DNA from: Achromobacter pestifer
GTDB taxonomy: Bacteria; Pseudomonadota; Gammaproteobacteria; Burkholderiales; Burkholderiaceae_B
Length of the DNA: 64,000 nt
Reading direction: 5' to 3'
Assembly (NCBI RefSeq): GCF_013267355.1
Contig: NZ_CP053985.1
Coordinates: 5,828,001-5,892,000 of the forward strand
Shown here: piece after piece, positions 17,290 through 26,058 of the stretch
Numbering within the stretch: the stretch's first letter is position 1
Layout of the letters: every line of letters starts with the position of its first letter
Translations under genes and position numbers: made by a program
Notes under the pieces: model-generated
What the model saw: the letters and a program-made list of their open reading frames with translations, nothing else
Told to the model about the DNA's origin: nothing
Databases searched by the model: none

Positions 17290-18275
17290 GCCGGGACTCC
17301 TTCGGGTTCGAGGATGCAGCGCCATTGCTGACCGGAGGCGGCGCCACGCACGGGGACTTCATGGCGGCATTGGGCCTGCGCGTGCGGGCAGCGGTCGTGG
17401 AAGGCGCAGCCTTGCAGCTCGCCCAGCAGCGCGGGCACGACGCCCGGGATGGTGCCCAGCGCTTCGCCGGGCGGTGTGCGCCCGGGCACGGGGATACAGC
17501 TGAGCAGCCCCCGAGTGTAGGGATGACGCGGCGAGGCGAACAGCTCCGCCACCGGTCCTTCCTCCACGATCTGGCCCGCGTACATCACGGCGACCTGGCG
17601 CGCGATGCGCGCCACCACGCCCAGGTCGTGGGTGATCAGCACCATGGCGATGCCCAGCTCGGCCTGCAGGTCCGCCAGCAGGCGCAGGATCTGCGCCTGG
17701 ATGGTGACGTCCAGCGCGGTGCTGGGCTCGTCGGCGATCAGCAGTTCGGGGCCGCACATCAACGCCATGGCGATCATCACGCGCTGGCGCAGGCCGCCCG
17801 ACAACTGGTGCGGATACTGGGAAAGCCGTTGTCCGGCCGAAGCGATGCCGACCTTCTCCAGCAGTTCCACCGCGCGGTCGCGCGCCTGCTGCGCGCTGGC
17901 CTTGCAATGGTGGATGTAGTGCTCGGTCAACTGTTCGCCGATGGCGTAGGCGGGGTTGAGCGCCGTCATCGGCTCCTGGAAGATCATGGCCATCTTGCTG
18001 CCGCGCAGCGCGTTGACGCGCCGCCCGCGCGCGGCCGACAGGTCTTCGCCCAGCACCGAGAGCCGCCGCGTGCTGCGCTGCGCGGCCTTGGGCAAGAGGC
18101 CCATAATGGCCAGCGAAGTCATGGACTTGCCACAGCCGGATTCCCCCACCAGGCACAGCGTTTCGCCGCGCCTGACCTGGAACGACACGTCGCGCACCGC
18201 ATGCAGCGGTCCGCGCGGCGTGGCGATGTCGACGGTCAGGCCCTGCACGTCCAGCACGATGTCCGTGGCGCTCAT
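17286..18275 (-). CDS. peptide ABC transporter ATPase (OppD/DppD type)
   Basis: 329 residues. Walker [10 protein letters not shown] (~44-52), signature [15 protein letters not shown], Walker [14 protein letters not shown], and the C-terminal cysteine cluster [14 protein letters not shown] of oligopeptide ATPases, which in homologues binds an iron-sulfur cluster. Two nucleotides separate it from the upstream permease gene and it overlaps the downstream ATPase by four bases. It energises peptide uptake. Confidence 0.93.
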   Translation of the reverse strand: MSATDIVLDVQGLTVDIATPRGPLHAVRDVSFQVRRGETLCLVGESGCGKSMTSLAIMGLLPKAAQRSTRRLSVLGEDLSAARGRRVNALRGSKMAMIFQEPMTALNPAYAIGEQLTEHYIHHCKASAQQARDRAVELLEKVGIASAGQRLSQYPHQLSGGLRQRVMIAMALMCGPELLIADEPSTALDVTIQAQILRLLADLQAELGIAMVLITHDLGVVARIARQVAVMYAGQIVEEGPVAELFASPRHPYTRGLLSCIPVPGRTPPGEALGTIPGVVPALLGELQGCAFHDRCPHAQAQCRHEVPVRGAASGQQWRCILEPEGVPA

Positions 18276-18277
18276 GC

Positions 18278-19189
18278 TCAGGCCCTCTCTTCAGGCGTCA
18301 GGAGTTGGTGCAGTCCGTCACCGGCCAGATTGATCGCGAAGATCAGCAAGGCCAGCGCCGATCCGGGTATGGCGATCAGCCAGAAAGAGAAGAACATATA
18401 GGCCTTGGCCTCCGAGATCATCAGGCCCCACGAAGGCAGCGGCGGCTGCACGCCCAGGCCCAGGAAGGACAGGGAGGCTTCCAGCAGGATGGCGCTGGCG
18501 GCTTCCAGCGTGGCGATCACGATCAGCTGCGGCACCACGTTGGGCAGCACTTCGCCCCACACGATGCGCCAGGTGGACGCGCCCGCCGCCTGCGCCGCCG
18601 CCACGTATTCCAGCGAGCGCACCTGCTGGGTGGCGCTGCGCATGACTACCGCGTAGCGGTCCCACTTGAGCAGCCCCAGCACCAGGATCACCACCCAGAG
18701 CGAGCCGCCAACGATGGCGACCGTGGCCAGCGCCACCAGGATGACGGGCATGGACAGGCGGGTGGTGATGAGGAAGGACACCGCCATGTCGACCTTGCCG
18801 CCGAAGTAGCCGGCCGCCATGCCCATGGCCGTGCCGATCAGGCCGGAGATCAGCGCCACGCTGATGCCGATCAAGAGCGAAATGCGGGCGCCGTAGAACA
18901 GGCGCGACAGGTAGTCGCGGCCGAGCTGGTCGGTGCCCAGCGGATGCAGCCAGGTGCCCTTGGCGTACCAGACCGGCGGCGCGGTGCGGTAGGCCAGGTC
19001 CTGATGATAGGGATCATGCGGCGATATCCAGGGCGCGAACAGCGCGATCAGCACGATGACGAGCAGGATGCCGCCGCCGGTCAGCAGCGCCTTGTTGCGG
19101 CGCAGCCGCCGCCAACGCAGGGTGGACGCGGACAGTTCCGGCGGCGCCTGGACGCCGGGAGCGGTCGGGGTCAGGATGGGCGTGTTCAT
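18278..19189 (-). CDS. peptide ABC transporter permease (OppC/DppC type)
   Basis: 303 residues. N-terminal helix NKALLTGGGILLVIVLIALF, the DppC-specific HPLGTDQLGRDYLSRLFYGAR segment (~85-105) and an EAA-like loop (AAAQAAGASTWRIVWGEVLP, ~200). About six membrane helices. Start MNTPILTPTA was preferred over an upstream extension that overlaps the preceding gene. One base separates it from the DppB-type gene. Confidence 0.92.
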   Translation of the reverse strand: MNTPILTPTAPGVQAPPELSASTLRWRRLRRNKALLTGGGILLVIVLIALFAPWISPHDPYHQDLAYRTAPPVWYAKGTWLHPLGTDQLGRDYLSRLFYGARISLLIGISVALISGLIGTAMGMAAGYFGGKVDMAVSFLITTRLSMPVILVALATVAIVGGSLWVVILVLGLLKWDRYAVVMRSATQQVRSLEYVAAAQAAGASTWRIVWGEVLPNVVPQLIVIATLEAASAILLEASLSFLGLGVQPPLPSWGLMISEAKAYMFFSFWLIAIPGSALALLIFAINLAGDGLHQLLTPEERA

Positions 19190-19190
19190 G

Positions 19191-20108
19191 TCAGGACACC
19201 CGGATGCGCGGATCGAGCCACGCGTTGGCGACATCGGCGGCCAGGGTCAGCAGCACATACAGCACCGACAGCAGCAGCACGATGAGCTGCATCACGGGAT
19301 AGTCCTTGTAGGTGATGCTCTGGTAGGCCAGGTAGCCCAGGCCGTCCAGCGCGAAGATGGTTTCGATGACGACCGAGCCGCCCAGCAGGTAGCCCAGCTG
19401 CACCGCGGCCAGCGCCACCACCGGCACGATGGCGTTGCGCAGCGCGTGCTTGAAGACGATCTTGCGCGCCGGCAGGCCTTTGGCGCGGGCGGTGCGGATG
19501 TAGTCGGCGGCCAGGACCTCGATCATGCCGGCGCGTATCAGGCGCATGAAGGCCGGCGCGACGTAATAGCCCAGCGCGATCGCCGGCATGACGAAATGCT
19601 GCCAGCTGCCGCTGCCCGATACCGGCAGGATGCGTAGCGAGATCGAGAACAGCATGATCAGGATCAGCGCGAAGAAGAAATTGGGCAGCGCCTGGCCCAG
19701 CACGGCGATGGCGAGACAGGCGCGGTCGATCAGGCTGCCCTTGTACAGCGCGGCCAGCACGCCCAGCGGAATCGAGATCAAGAGCGCGAAGGCCAGCGCG
19801 CCCATGCCCAGCAGCAGGGTGGTCTTGAGCTTGGAGAGGATCAGCGGCCCGGCCTCGGTCTTGAAATACACCGAGGTGCCGAAGTCGCCCTGCAGGATGT
19901 GCCAGAGCCAATCCGCGTACTGCACGGCCAGCGGCCGGTCCAGGCCGTAGGTCTTGCGGATCATGTCGATGTCGGCCTGGCGCGCGCCTTCGCCGGCCAG
20001 GGCCAGCGCCGGATCGCCGGACAGGTGCAGCAACAGGAACGCCAGGATGGAAACGGTCAGCGCCACCAGCAGCGCCAGGCCCAGGCGCCTGATCGTGAAA
20101 TACAGCAT
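19191..20108 (-). CDS. peptide ABC transporter permease (OppB/DppB type)
   Basis: 305 residues. It has the canonical N-terminus MLYFTIRRLGLALLVALTVS with first helix, the large periplasmic loop with DIDMIRKTYGLDRPL (~48-62), and the EAA loop DYIRTARAKGLPARKIVFKHAL (~205). It partners with the DppC-type permease. A strong hairpin separates it from the binding-protein gene upstream. Confidence 0.93.
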   Translation of the reverse strand: MLYFTIRRLGLALLVALTVSILAFLLLHLSGDPALALAGEGARQADIDMIRKTYGLDRPLAVQYADWLWHILQGDFGTSVYFKTEAGPLILSKLKTTLLLGMGALAFALLISIPLGVLAALYKGSLIDRACLAIAVLGQALPNFFFALILIMLFSISLRILPVSGSGSWQHFVMPAIALGYYVAPAFMRLIRAGMIEVLAADYIRTARAKGLPARKIVFKHALRNAIVPVVALAAVQLGYLLGGSVVIETIFALDGLGYLAYQSITYKDYPVMQLIVLLLSVLYVLLTLAADVANAWLDPRIRVS

Positions 20109-20132
20109 AGGGCTTCCTCTTCGTTGGACTCA

Positions 20133-20161
20133 CGCCGGCCCGGCGCGATGCCGGGCCGGCG
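20133..20161 (-). other. intercistronic stem-loop between binding protein and permease genes
   Basis: A perfect 12 bp stem (CGCCGGCCCGGC/GCCGGGCCGGCG) with a five-base loop sits in the 65-base gap between the binding-protein stop (20174) and the permease start (20108). No T-run follows on the minus strand. Hairpins in this place (as between malE and malF) protect the upstream mRNA and lower downstream expression, so receptor is made in excess. Confidence 0.75.
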
Positions 20162-20173
20162 CGTGCCCGCGCC

Positions 20174-21745
20174 TTACTTCCAGCCCATGTCCCAGAAGCG
20201 CACCAGCTCGTCCGAGTAGGGCTTGAAGTTCACGTCCTTGGTAGCCACGTAGTAGGCGGGCAGGGTCCACAGCGGCACCGCGTAGGCCTTCTGCGCGATC
20301 AGGTCCAGCGCCTGCTTGTAGGCGGCGTTGCGCGCGCCGCTGTCGATGGTGCGGTCGCCTTTGGTGAGCAGGTCGCGCACCTGCGCGTCGCGGGTGACGT
20401 CGTCGTTGCCGAAGGCGAAGTACACCGGCGTGGACGCGGACACGTCGTTGACCAGGTTGGAGCCCCAGGTCTGGTGGGTGAGCGAGGCCTTGTTGGCGCG
20501 GATCATGTCGCGCATGGCGGCGTACTGCAGGAAGTTGAGCTTGGCGCGGATGCCGACCGCCTGCAGGTAGTTGATGATGGCTTCGGTCTGGTTGCGCTCG
20601 CGGTAGGCCACCAGATCGATGTCGAAGCCGTTGGGGTAGCCGGCTTCCGCCAGCAGCTTCTTGGCCTGGGCCGGGTCGTACTTATAGACCGGCGCGCCGT
20701 CCTGGGTGCAGCCCGTCTGGGAAGGCGTGCAGATGGTGTTGATGAGGCCGCCGCCTTCGCCCACGATGTTCTTCAACATCGATTCGCGGTCGATCGCGTG
20801 GATGATGGCGCGGCGCACGCGCTCGTCCTTCAGCTGCGGCGCCGGCGTGCCTTCCTGGATGTTCATCTGCATGAAGACGATGCGCATGGTGTTGCCGGTC
20901 ACCATCTGCAGCGAGGGCATGCCGCCCAGTTGCTCGGCCTGGTCCTTGGGCACGCTCATGATCAGGTCTTCGCCGCCCGAGATGACTTCGGCCATCTGCG
21001 TCTGGCGGTCGGGGATGAAGCGGATCACCACCTTGCCGATCTTGGGCTGGGCCTTGGGCGAATCCTTGAAGTACTCGGCATTGCGTTCCAGCGTGATGGA
21101 CTTGCCGGGCTGGTAGTCCACCACCTTGTAGGGGCCGGAGCCCACCGGCTTGGCATTCATGCCCTTGGGGCCGACTTCCTGGTAGTACTTGGCCGGATGG
21201 ATGGCGGCGGTGGTGGACAGGTATTCCTTGGCGCCGGGGAAAGGCTCCTTGGTGATCAGGCGCACCTTGTATTTGTCGATCTTCTCGACCTTGTCGATCC
21301 AGGCCACGTTCTGCTGCGTGACGGCCTTGTTCTTCGGGTCCGCCACGTAGTTCAGCGTGTACACCACCGAGTCCGCGTCGAATTCCTCGCCGTTATGGAA
21401 TTTGACGCCTTGGCGCAGCTCGAATTCCATGGTCTTGTCATCGACCTGCTTCCAGCTTTTGGCGAGTTGACCCTTGTATTCGTTGGTGACCGGGTCGCGG
21501 TAGAGCAGGGTGTCCCAGACGTTGGCGGCGATGATGACGCCGATCCGCACGTTGTTGTAGTAGGGGTCCACGCTTTCCGGCGCCTGGTCGTAGGCCATGC
21601 GCAAGGTGTCGTCCTTCTTGCCGGCCAGCGCCGGCGGGGCCGCCAGCGTGGCGCAGGCCAGCAGGGCGGCGGCCAGGGCCTTGAGGGGGATGGTGATGCG
21701 CCGGCTGGGCGCGGATGCTGCGGGGGTGATGCGGAAATCAGTCAT
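20174..21745 (-). CDS. peptide ABC transporter substrate-binding protein
   Basis: 523 residues, SBP_bac_5 (DppA/OppA) type. A long n-region precedes a signal peptide ending near APPALAG (~42). The mature part starts DDTLRMAYDQAPESVDPYYNN and contains the family segment FELRQGVKFHNGEEFDADSVVYT (~120). The start may be slightly downstream, because the n-region before the hydrophobic core is unusually long (~20 residues). First transporter gene after the GntR regulator. The ligand, peptide or glycoside-like, cannot be read. Confidence 0.92.
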   Translation of the reverse strand: MTDFRITPAASAPSRRITIPLKALAAALLACATLAAPPALAGKKDDTLRMAYDQAPESVDPYYNNVRIGVIIAANVWDTLLYRDPVTNEYKGQLAKSWKQVDDKTMEFELRQGVKFHNGEEFDADSVVYTLNYVADPKNKAVTQQNVAWIDKVEKIDKYKVRLITKEPFPGAKEYLSTTAAIHPAKYYQEVGPKGMNAKPVGSGPYKVVDYQPGKSITLERNAEYFKDSPKAQPKIGKVVIRFIPDRQTQMAEVISGGEDLIMSVPKDQAEQLGGMPSLQMVTGNTMRIVFMQMNIQEGTPAPQLKDERVRRAIIHAIDRESMLKNIVGEGGGLINTICTPSQTGCTQDGAPVYKYDPAQAKKLLAEAGYPNGFDIDLVAYRERNQTEAIINYLQAVGIRAKLNFLQYAAMRDMIRANKASLTHQTWGSNLVNDVSASTPVYFAFGNDDVTRDAQVRDLLTKGDRTIDSGARNAAYKQALDLIAQKAYAVPLWTLPAYYVATKDVNFKPYSDELVRFWDMGWK

Positions 21746-21843
21746 GGCGAGGCTCCTGTGGAAGTCACTGCACGTACTGCTTATCTGTCATCTTGTTGTG
21801 GGCGGCGCGGCCCGCTGTCCTGCTCGCGCCGGGAACTGCGGGG

Positions 21844-22590
21844 TCAGCTGGAATCGGCGGGCGCCTGGTTCAAGGTCTTCAACGCCGCCTCGCACTTGCG
21901 CTGCAAGTGCTGGCGCATGATGCCGGCCAGCCGGTCGGCGTCGCGCGCGTCCAGGGCCTCGGCCATCTCGATGTGCTCGCGCATCGCCAGATCCCATTTC
22001 TGGCGGTTCTCGTTCGAGACGAAGCGCAGGTTCTGGATGCGGGCGTTCTGGGCGTCGTACAACTGCTTGAGCAGGCTGTTGTGCGCGGCCAGGCTGATGC
22101 GTTCGTGGATTTCGCGATTGGTGCGGAAGTAGGTGGGCAGGTCGTGGCGCGCGTGGCTGGCCATCATTTCGTAGGTCAGCGCGCGGATCTCGGCGATCTC
22201 GGTGTCCGTGGCCCGTTCGCAGGCCAGCCGGCAGGACATGGCTTCCAGCCCGCCGATGACCTCGAAGGCTTCGCGGATGTTCGCCTCTGACAACGCCACC
22301 ACCTGCGCGCCGCGGTTCGGTTCGATCTGCACCAGGCCTTCGGCGGCCAGCACGCGAAAGGCTTCGCGCAAGGGTGTGCGGGACACGCCCAACAAGTCGC
22401 AGAGGGTGCGCTCGTTCAGGCGCGTGCCGGGCGGGAATTCGCCCTGGATGATGCGTTCTCGCAATTGCCCGGCCACCGTGGCCGGCAGCGTGCGGCCGTT
22501 GCCCATGCCGCGGGCCGCTGGCGGCGGCGCGGTTTCGGCGGCCACGCTGGCTGCGCCGGAATCAGGCATCAGGCTGGAAACGCTGCTCAT
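21844..22590 (-). CDS. GntR family (FCD) transcriptional regulator
   Basis: 248 residues. After a ~35-residue Ala-rich leader comes the GntR winged helix (VAGQLRERIIQGEFPPGTRL, LCDLLGVSRTPLREAFRVLA), then an all-helical FCD effector domain (~110-235) with the metal-ligand Asp/His pattern (REIHERI). It heads the leftward peptide-transport operon, and repeated GGTATACA elements at its promoter fit autoregulation plus control of the divergent aminotransferase gene. Confidence 0.92.
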   Translation of the reverse strand: MSSVSSLMPDSGAASVAAETAPPPAARGMGNGRTLPATVAGQLRERIIQGEFPPGTRLNERTLCDLLGVSRTPLREAFRVLAAEGLVQIEPNRGAQVVALSEANIREAFEVIGGLEAMSCRLACERATDTEIAEIRALTYEMMASHARHDLPTYFRTNREIHERISLAAHNSLLKQLYDAQNARIQNLRFVSNENRQKWDLAMREHIEMAEALDARDADRLAGIMRQHLQRKCEAALKTLNQAPADSS

Positions 22591-22604
22591 TGGTATACAA
22601 AAAT
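22590..22604. promoter_or_regulatory. putative GntR operator site 1
   Basis: TTGGTATACAAAAAT, directly in front of the GntR start codon. An identical 15-mer lies at 22757-22771. GTATAC-centred palindromes are typical of FadR/FCD-type GntR regulators (for example GGTATA elements of NanR). At this place it would repress the regulator's own operon. Confidence 0.65.
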
Positions 22605-22654
22605 TCCCCGTGTTTTGCGAGACTATAAACCTGTATTTTCAAATGGTCCGATGG

Positions 22655-22664
22655 GTGTATACCC
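22655..22664. promoter_or_regulatory. putative GntR operator site 2
   Basis: GTGTATACCC contains TGTATACC, the reverse complement of the GGTATACA core of the two flanking sites. It lies between the divergent genes, in a position that could affect either promoter. Confidence 0.5.
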
Positions 22665-22756
22665 TAGGTTATTAACGCAAAAACAATGGGATAGAGTGAC
22701 GCGTGCCGCAAGTCCGCATGCCGGGTACCTCCTACTTGTTTGCCTGGCGCCTTTCG

Positions 22757-22771
22757 TTGGTATACAAAAAT
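22757..22771. promoter_or_regulatory. putative GntR operator site 3
   Basis: TTGGTATACAAAAAT, an exact copy of site 1, 20 bases before the aminotransferase start codon and on the same strand as site 1. It suggests the regulator controls the rightward genes as well as the transport operon. Confidence 0.65.
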
Positions 22772-22791
22772 ATTCCACTTTGGGACTACGC

Positions 22792-23982
22792 ATGCTTACC
22801 CTGAACAGTCATCCGTCCGGCCGGCATTTCCTGCAGATCCCGGGGCCGACCAACGTGCCCGACCGCGTGCTGCGCGCCATCGATCAGCCCACCATCGACC
22901 ATCGCGGCCCGGAGTTCGGCGCGCTGGGGCTGGCGGTGCTGGAAGGCGTCAAGCAGGTCTTCCAGACGCAGTCGCCGGTGGTGATCTTCCCGTCGTCCGG
23001 CACCGGCGCCTGGGAGGCCGCGTTGGTCAATACGCTGTCGCCCGGCGACTGCGTGCTGATGGTCGAGACCGGCCATTTCGCCAGCCTGTGGCGCAAACTG
23101 GCGGGGCGGCTGGGCCTGGAGGTGGACTTCCTGGAAGGCGACTGGCGGCACCCGGTGGACGCGGCGGCCATCGCCGCCCGCCTGGCCGAAGACAAGGGGC
23201 GCAAGATCAAGGCCGTGTGCGTGGTGCACAACGAAACCTCCACCGGAGTGACCAGCGACATCGCGGCGGTGCGCGCCGCGATCGACGGCGCTGCGCATCC
23301 GGCGCTGCTGATGGTGGACACGATCTCGTCGCTGGGCTCCATCGACTACCGCCACGACGAATGGGGCGTGGACGTGACCGTGGCCGGTTCGCAGAAGGGA
23401 CTGATGCTGCCGCCGGGACTGGCCTTCAACGCCGTCAGCGCGCGCGCCCTGGCCGCGGCCGATCAGGCGCGGCTGCCGCGCTCGTACTGGGACTGGCGCG
23501 AGATGCTCACCGCCAACGCCCGCGGCTACTTTCCGTACACGCCTTCGACCAACCTGCTATACGGCTTGTATGAAGCCCTGGCCATGCTGCGCGAAGAAGG
23601 CCTGCCGCAAGTCTTCGCGCGCCACCAGCGCCACGCCCAGGCCACGCGCCTGGCCTTGGCTGGCTGGGGGCTGGAGCTGCTGAGCCTGGATCCGGCCGCG
23701 CACAGCCCGGCGCTGACGGCGGTGATCATGCCGCAAGGCCATGGCGCCGACGCCTTCCGCAAGCTGGTGCTGGAACGCTTCGACATGTCGCTGGGCCAGG
23801 GCCTGGGCAAGCTGTCCGACCGCGTGTTCCGCATCGGCCACCTGGGCCACTTCAACGACCTGACGCTGTGCGGCACCTTGGCCGGCGTGGAAATGGGCCT
23901 GGCCGCCGCAAGCGTGCCGCATCGGGCGGGCGGCGTGCAGGCGGCAATGGAATTCCTGGCCGGGGCGCGCGAGCAAGCGTAG
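22792..23982 (+). CDS. class V aminotransferase (serine/alanine-glyoxylate type)
   Basis: 396 residues. The PLP lysine is K202 in AGSQKGLMLPPG, the pyridine-nitrogen Asp is D176 in LMVDTISSLGS, and the N-terminus FLQIPGPTNVPDRVL is typical of alanine/serine-glyoxylate aminotransferases. These transfer amino groups from serine or alanine to glyoxylate or pyruvate. The start MLTLNSHPSG lies 20 bases after an operator-like repeat. It is followed at 32 bases by a serine hydrolase gene and probably deaminates amino acids released from imported peptides (inference). Confidence 0.9.
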   Translation: MLTLNSHPSGRHFLQIPGPTNVPDRVLRAIDQPTIDHRGPEFGALGLAVLEGVKQVFQTQSPVVIFPSSGTGAWEAALVNTLSPGDCVLMVETGHFASLWRKLAGRLGLEVDFLEGDWRHPVDAAAIAARLAEDKGRKIKAVCVVHNETSTGVTSDIAAVRAAIDGAAHPALLMVDTISSLGSIDYRHDEWGVDVTVAGSQKGLMLPPGLAFNAVSARALAAADQARLPRSYWDWREMLTANARGYFPYTPSTNLLYGLYEALAMLREEGLPQVFARHQRHAQATRLALAGWGLELLSLDPAAHSPALTAVIMPQGHGADAFRKLVLERFDMSLGQGLGKLSDRVFRIGHLGHFNDLTLCGTLAGVEMGLAAASVPHRAGGVQAAMEFLAGAREQA

Positions 23983-24014
23983 CGGCCTGAGACACACACA
24001 TAACGAGGGAAACG

Positions 24015-25067
24015 ATGAACACACTCATGCAGCAGGCGATCCAGTTCGCCAACGACCACGAATCCGCCTGGGACCGCAGCGTCCAGGGCAACTTCGGCGT
24101 GCACCTGAACGATCCGCCGCCCTGGAACCGCCTGCTGGGCCCCATCCACGACCGTGGCCCGGTGTCGGGCGTGGTGACCGTGCGCGGCGAAACCATTGCG
24201 TCCTGGGGCGAGCCCGAGCGTGCCGACCTGACCTTCAGCGTGGCCAAGCTGTACCTGGCGATCCTGGCCGGCGTTGCCCACGACCGCGGCCTGCTGCCGG
24301 ACGTGGATGAACCGGTAGGCAAGCGCGTGCGCGGCATCGGCTTTGATGAAGGGCAGAATGCCGACATCACCTGGCGTCATCTGCTGCAGCAGACCAGCGA
24401 ATGGGAAGGCGAACGCTTCGGCGTGTCCGACCAGGCCGACCGCTATCGCGCCGTCACCTTCGGCGTGCCGCCGGACGGCAAGAAAGGCGAGGCGCGGCCC
24501 TTGCAGCGTCCCGGCACGTACTGGGAATACAACGACGTGCGCATCAACCAGCTGTCGTATGCGCTGCTGCACCTGTTCCGCAAACCCTTGCCCGAGGTCT
24601 TCCGCGAAGCCGTCACGCGGCCCATCGGCGCCAGCGAAGACTGGCAATGGGTGGGCTACGACAACGCCTGGGTCGAGATCGACGGCCAGCGCATGCCGTC
24701 GGTGCCTGGCGGTTCGCACTGGGGCGGGGGCATGTCCATCAGCGCCCGCGACCAGGCGCTGATCGGCCAGATGTTGCTGAACGACGGCATGGCCAACGGC
24801 CGCCGCATCCTTTCGAGCGAATGGATCCGTGCCATGCGCACGCCATGCGCGATCGCGCCGTATTACGGCTATCTGATCTGGCTGAATCATGAAGGCCGCG
24901 TGTTTCCAAGCGTGCCGGCTTCCAGCTTTTTCGGCGTGGGGGCGGGTAGCTCGTTTACCTGGGTGGAGCCGGAGCGGCAGATGGTAGTGATCGTGCGCTG
25001 GCTGGATTCGGCTCACGCCGATGCGCTGTTTGGCAAGATCCTGGGCGCGGTGGACGCTGGCGTCTAG
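24015..25067 (+). CDS. serine hydrolase, beta-lactamase/class C family
   Basis: 350 residues. The SxxK motif is S75-V-A-K78 (FSVAKLYLA) and a tyrosine motif lies in YWEYNDVRINQL (~residue 172). There is no signal peptide, so it should be cytoplasmic, unlike true AmpC enzymes. Members of this family include esterases and D-amino-acid amidases or peptidases. It is cotranscribed with the aminotransferase and faces a peptide-uptake operon, which favours a peptidase or amidase role. Resistance to beta-lactams is not implied. Confidence 0.85.
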   Translation: MNTLMQQAIQFANDHESAWDRSVQGNFGVHLNDPPPWNRLLGPIHDRGPVSGVVTVRGETIASWGEPERADLTFSVAKLYLAILAGVAHDRGLLPDVDEPVGKRVRGIGFDEGQNADITWRHLLQQTSEWEGERFGVSDQADRYRAVTFGVPPDGKKGEARPLQRPGTYWEYNDVRINQLSYALLHLFRKPLPEVFREAVTRPIGASEDWQWVGYDNAWVEIDGQRMPSVPGGSHWGGGMSISARDQALIGQMLLNDGMANGRRILSSEWIRAMRTPCAIAPYYGYLIWLNHEGRVFPSVPASSFFGVGAGSSFTWVEPERQMVVIVRWLDSAHADALFGKILGAVDAGV

Positions 25068-25099
25068 AGTTTTTTGGCTTTTGACGTTCGGGATCTCGG

Positions 25100-25955
25100 G
25101 GGCGGTCGGGGCTCCGAGCTTGCGGATGTCAGGGTTCTTTAGCCGCCGAGGCGGCCCTGCGCCATTCCGATGCTCGCCCCAATGGGGCTGCGCTTCGGAT
25201 GGCTCCGGGCCGCCTCGGCTGGCAGTCGCCTAATGCGTTGGTTTCGGCCCCCCGTTCATGGGTAGATGCCGTGAGCCGGTGGCCGGGCGGAGGGATCCGA
25301 AGCGCAGCCCCACCGGGGCGAGCATCGGAATCCCGCAGTCCGGACGCCGGCGACTCAAGGACCGTGCCTCACAAAACCGAAGTGCAGGGCGGTAGGGCTT
25401 CGAGCTTGCGGATGTCAGGGTTCTTTAGCCGCCGAGGCGGCCCTGCGCCATTCCGATGCTCGCCCCAATGGGGCTGCGCTTCGGATGGCTCCGGGCCGCC
25501 TCGGCTGGCAGTCACCTAATGCGTTGGTTTCGGACCCCGTTCATGGGCAGATGCCGTGAGCCGGTGGCCGGACGGAGGGATCCGAAGCGCAGCCCCATTG
25601 GGGCGAGCATCGGAATCCCGCAGTCCGGACGCCGGCGACTCAAGGACCGTGCCTCACAAAACCGAAGTGCAGGGCGGTAGGGCTTCGAGCTTGCGGATGT
25701 CAGGGTTCTTTAGCCGCCGAGGCTGCCCTGCGCCATTCCGATGCTCGCCCCGGTGGGGCTGCGCTTCGGATGGCTCCGGGCCGCCTCGGCTGGCAGTCGC
25801 CTAATGCGTTGGTTTCAGCCCCCGTCCATGGGTAGATGCCGTGAGCCGGGGGCTGGGCGGAGGGATCCGAAGCGCAGCCCCACCGGGGCGAGCATCGGAA
25901 TCCCGCAGTCCGGCCACCGGCGGTTCAAGAACCCCAGCCTTACAAAACCAAACGT
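25100..25955. repeat. tandem array of ~285 bp units with alternating inverted 34 bp motifs (REP/BIME-like)
   Basis: Three head-to-tail units begin near 25116, 25402 and 25687 (period 286 and 285). Each contains a 34 bp motif and its inverted copy: 25167-25200/25295-25328, 25453-25486/25580-25613 and 25738-25771/25865-25898. Spacing within a unit is 93-94 bases and between units 124. Each motif is itself an imperfect hairpin with CCCC-N3-GGGG at its tip. The GCCGAGGCGGCCC/GGGCCGCCTCGGC pair around the left motif extends the structure in units 1 and 2. The layout resembles BIMEs built from REP sequences. Short open frames cross it but look non-coding. Confidence 0.9.
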
Positions 25956-26058
25956 CAACAATCCAACCAAGAATGCCTTAGATGCGCATTTGACTGGCGC
26001 GGGCTTGCCGTTGCATGCTCCCGTCTAGTCCATTTCCGTGAATGAGAGGAAGCCAACC

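Noticed and set aside
24015-25067. beta-lactamase resistance gene
   Set aside because: It has SxxK but no signal peptide, and sits in a peptide locus; resistance is not supported.
25100-25955. CRISPR array or coding repeat
   Set aside because: Unit of ~285 bp with long internal inverted motifs, no 25-40 bp repeat with unique spacers; frames through it differ between copies.
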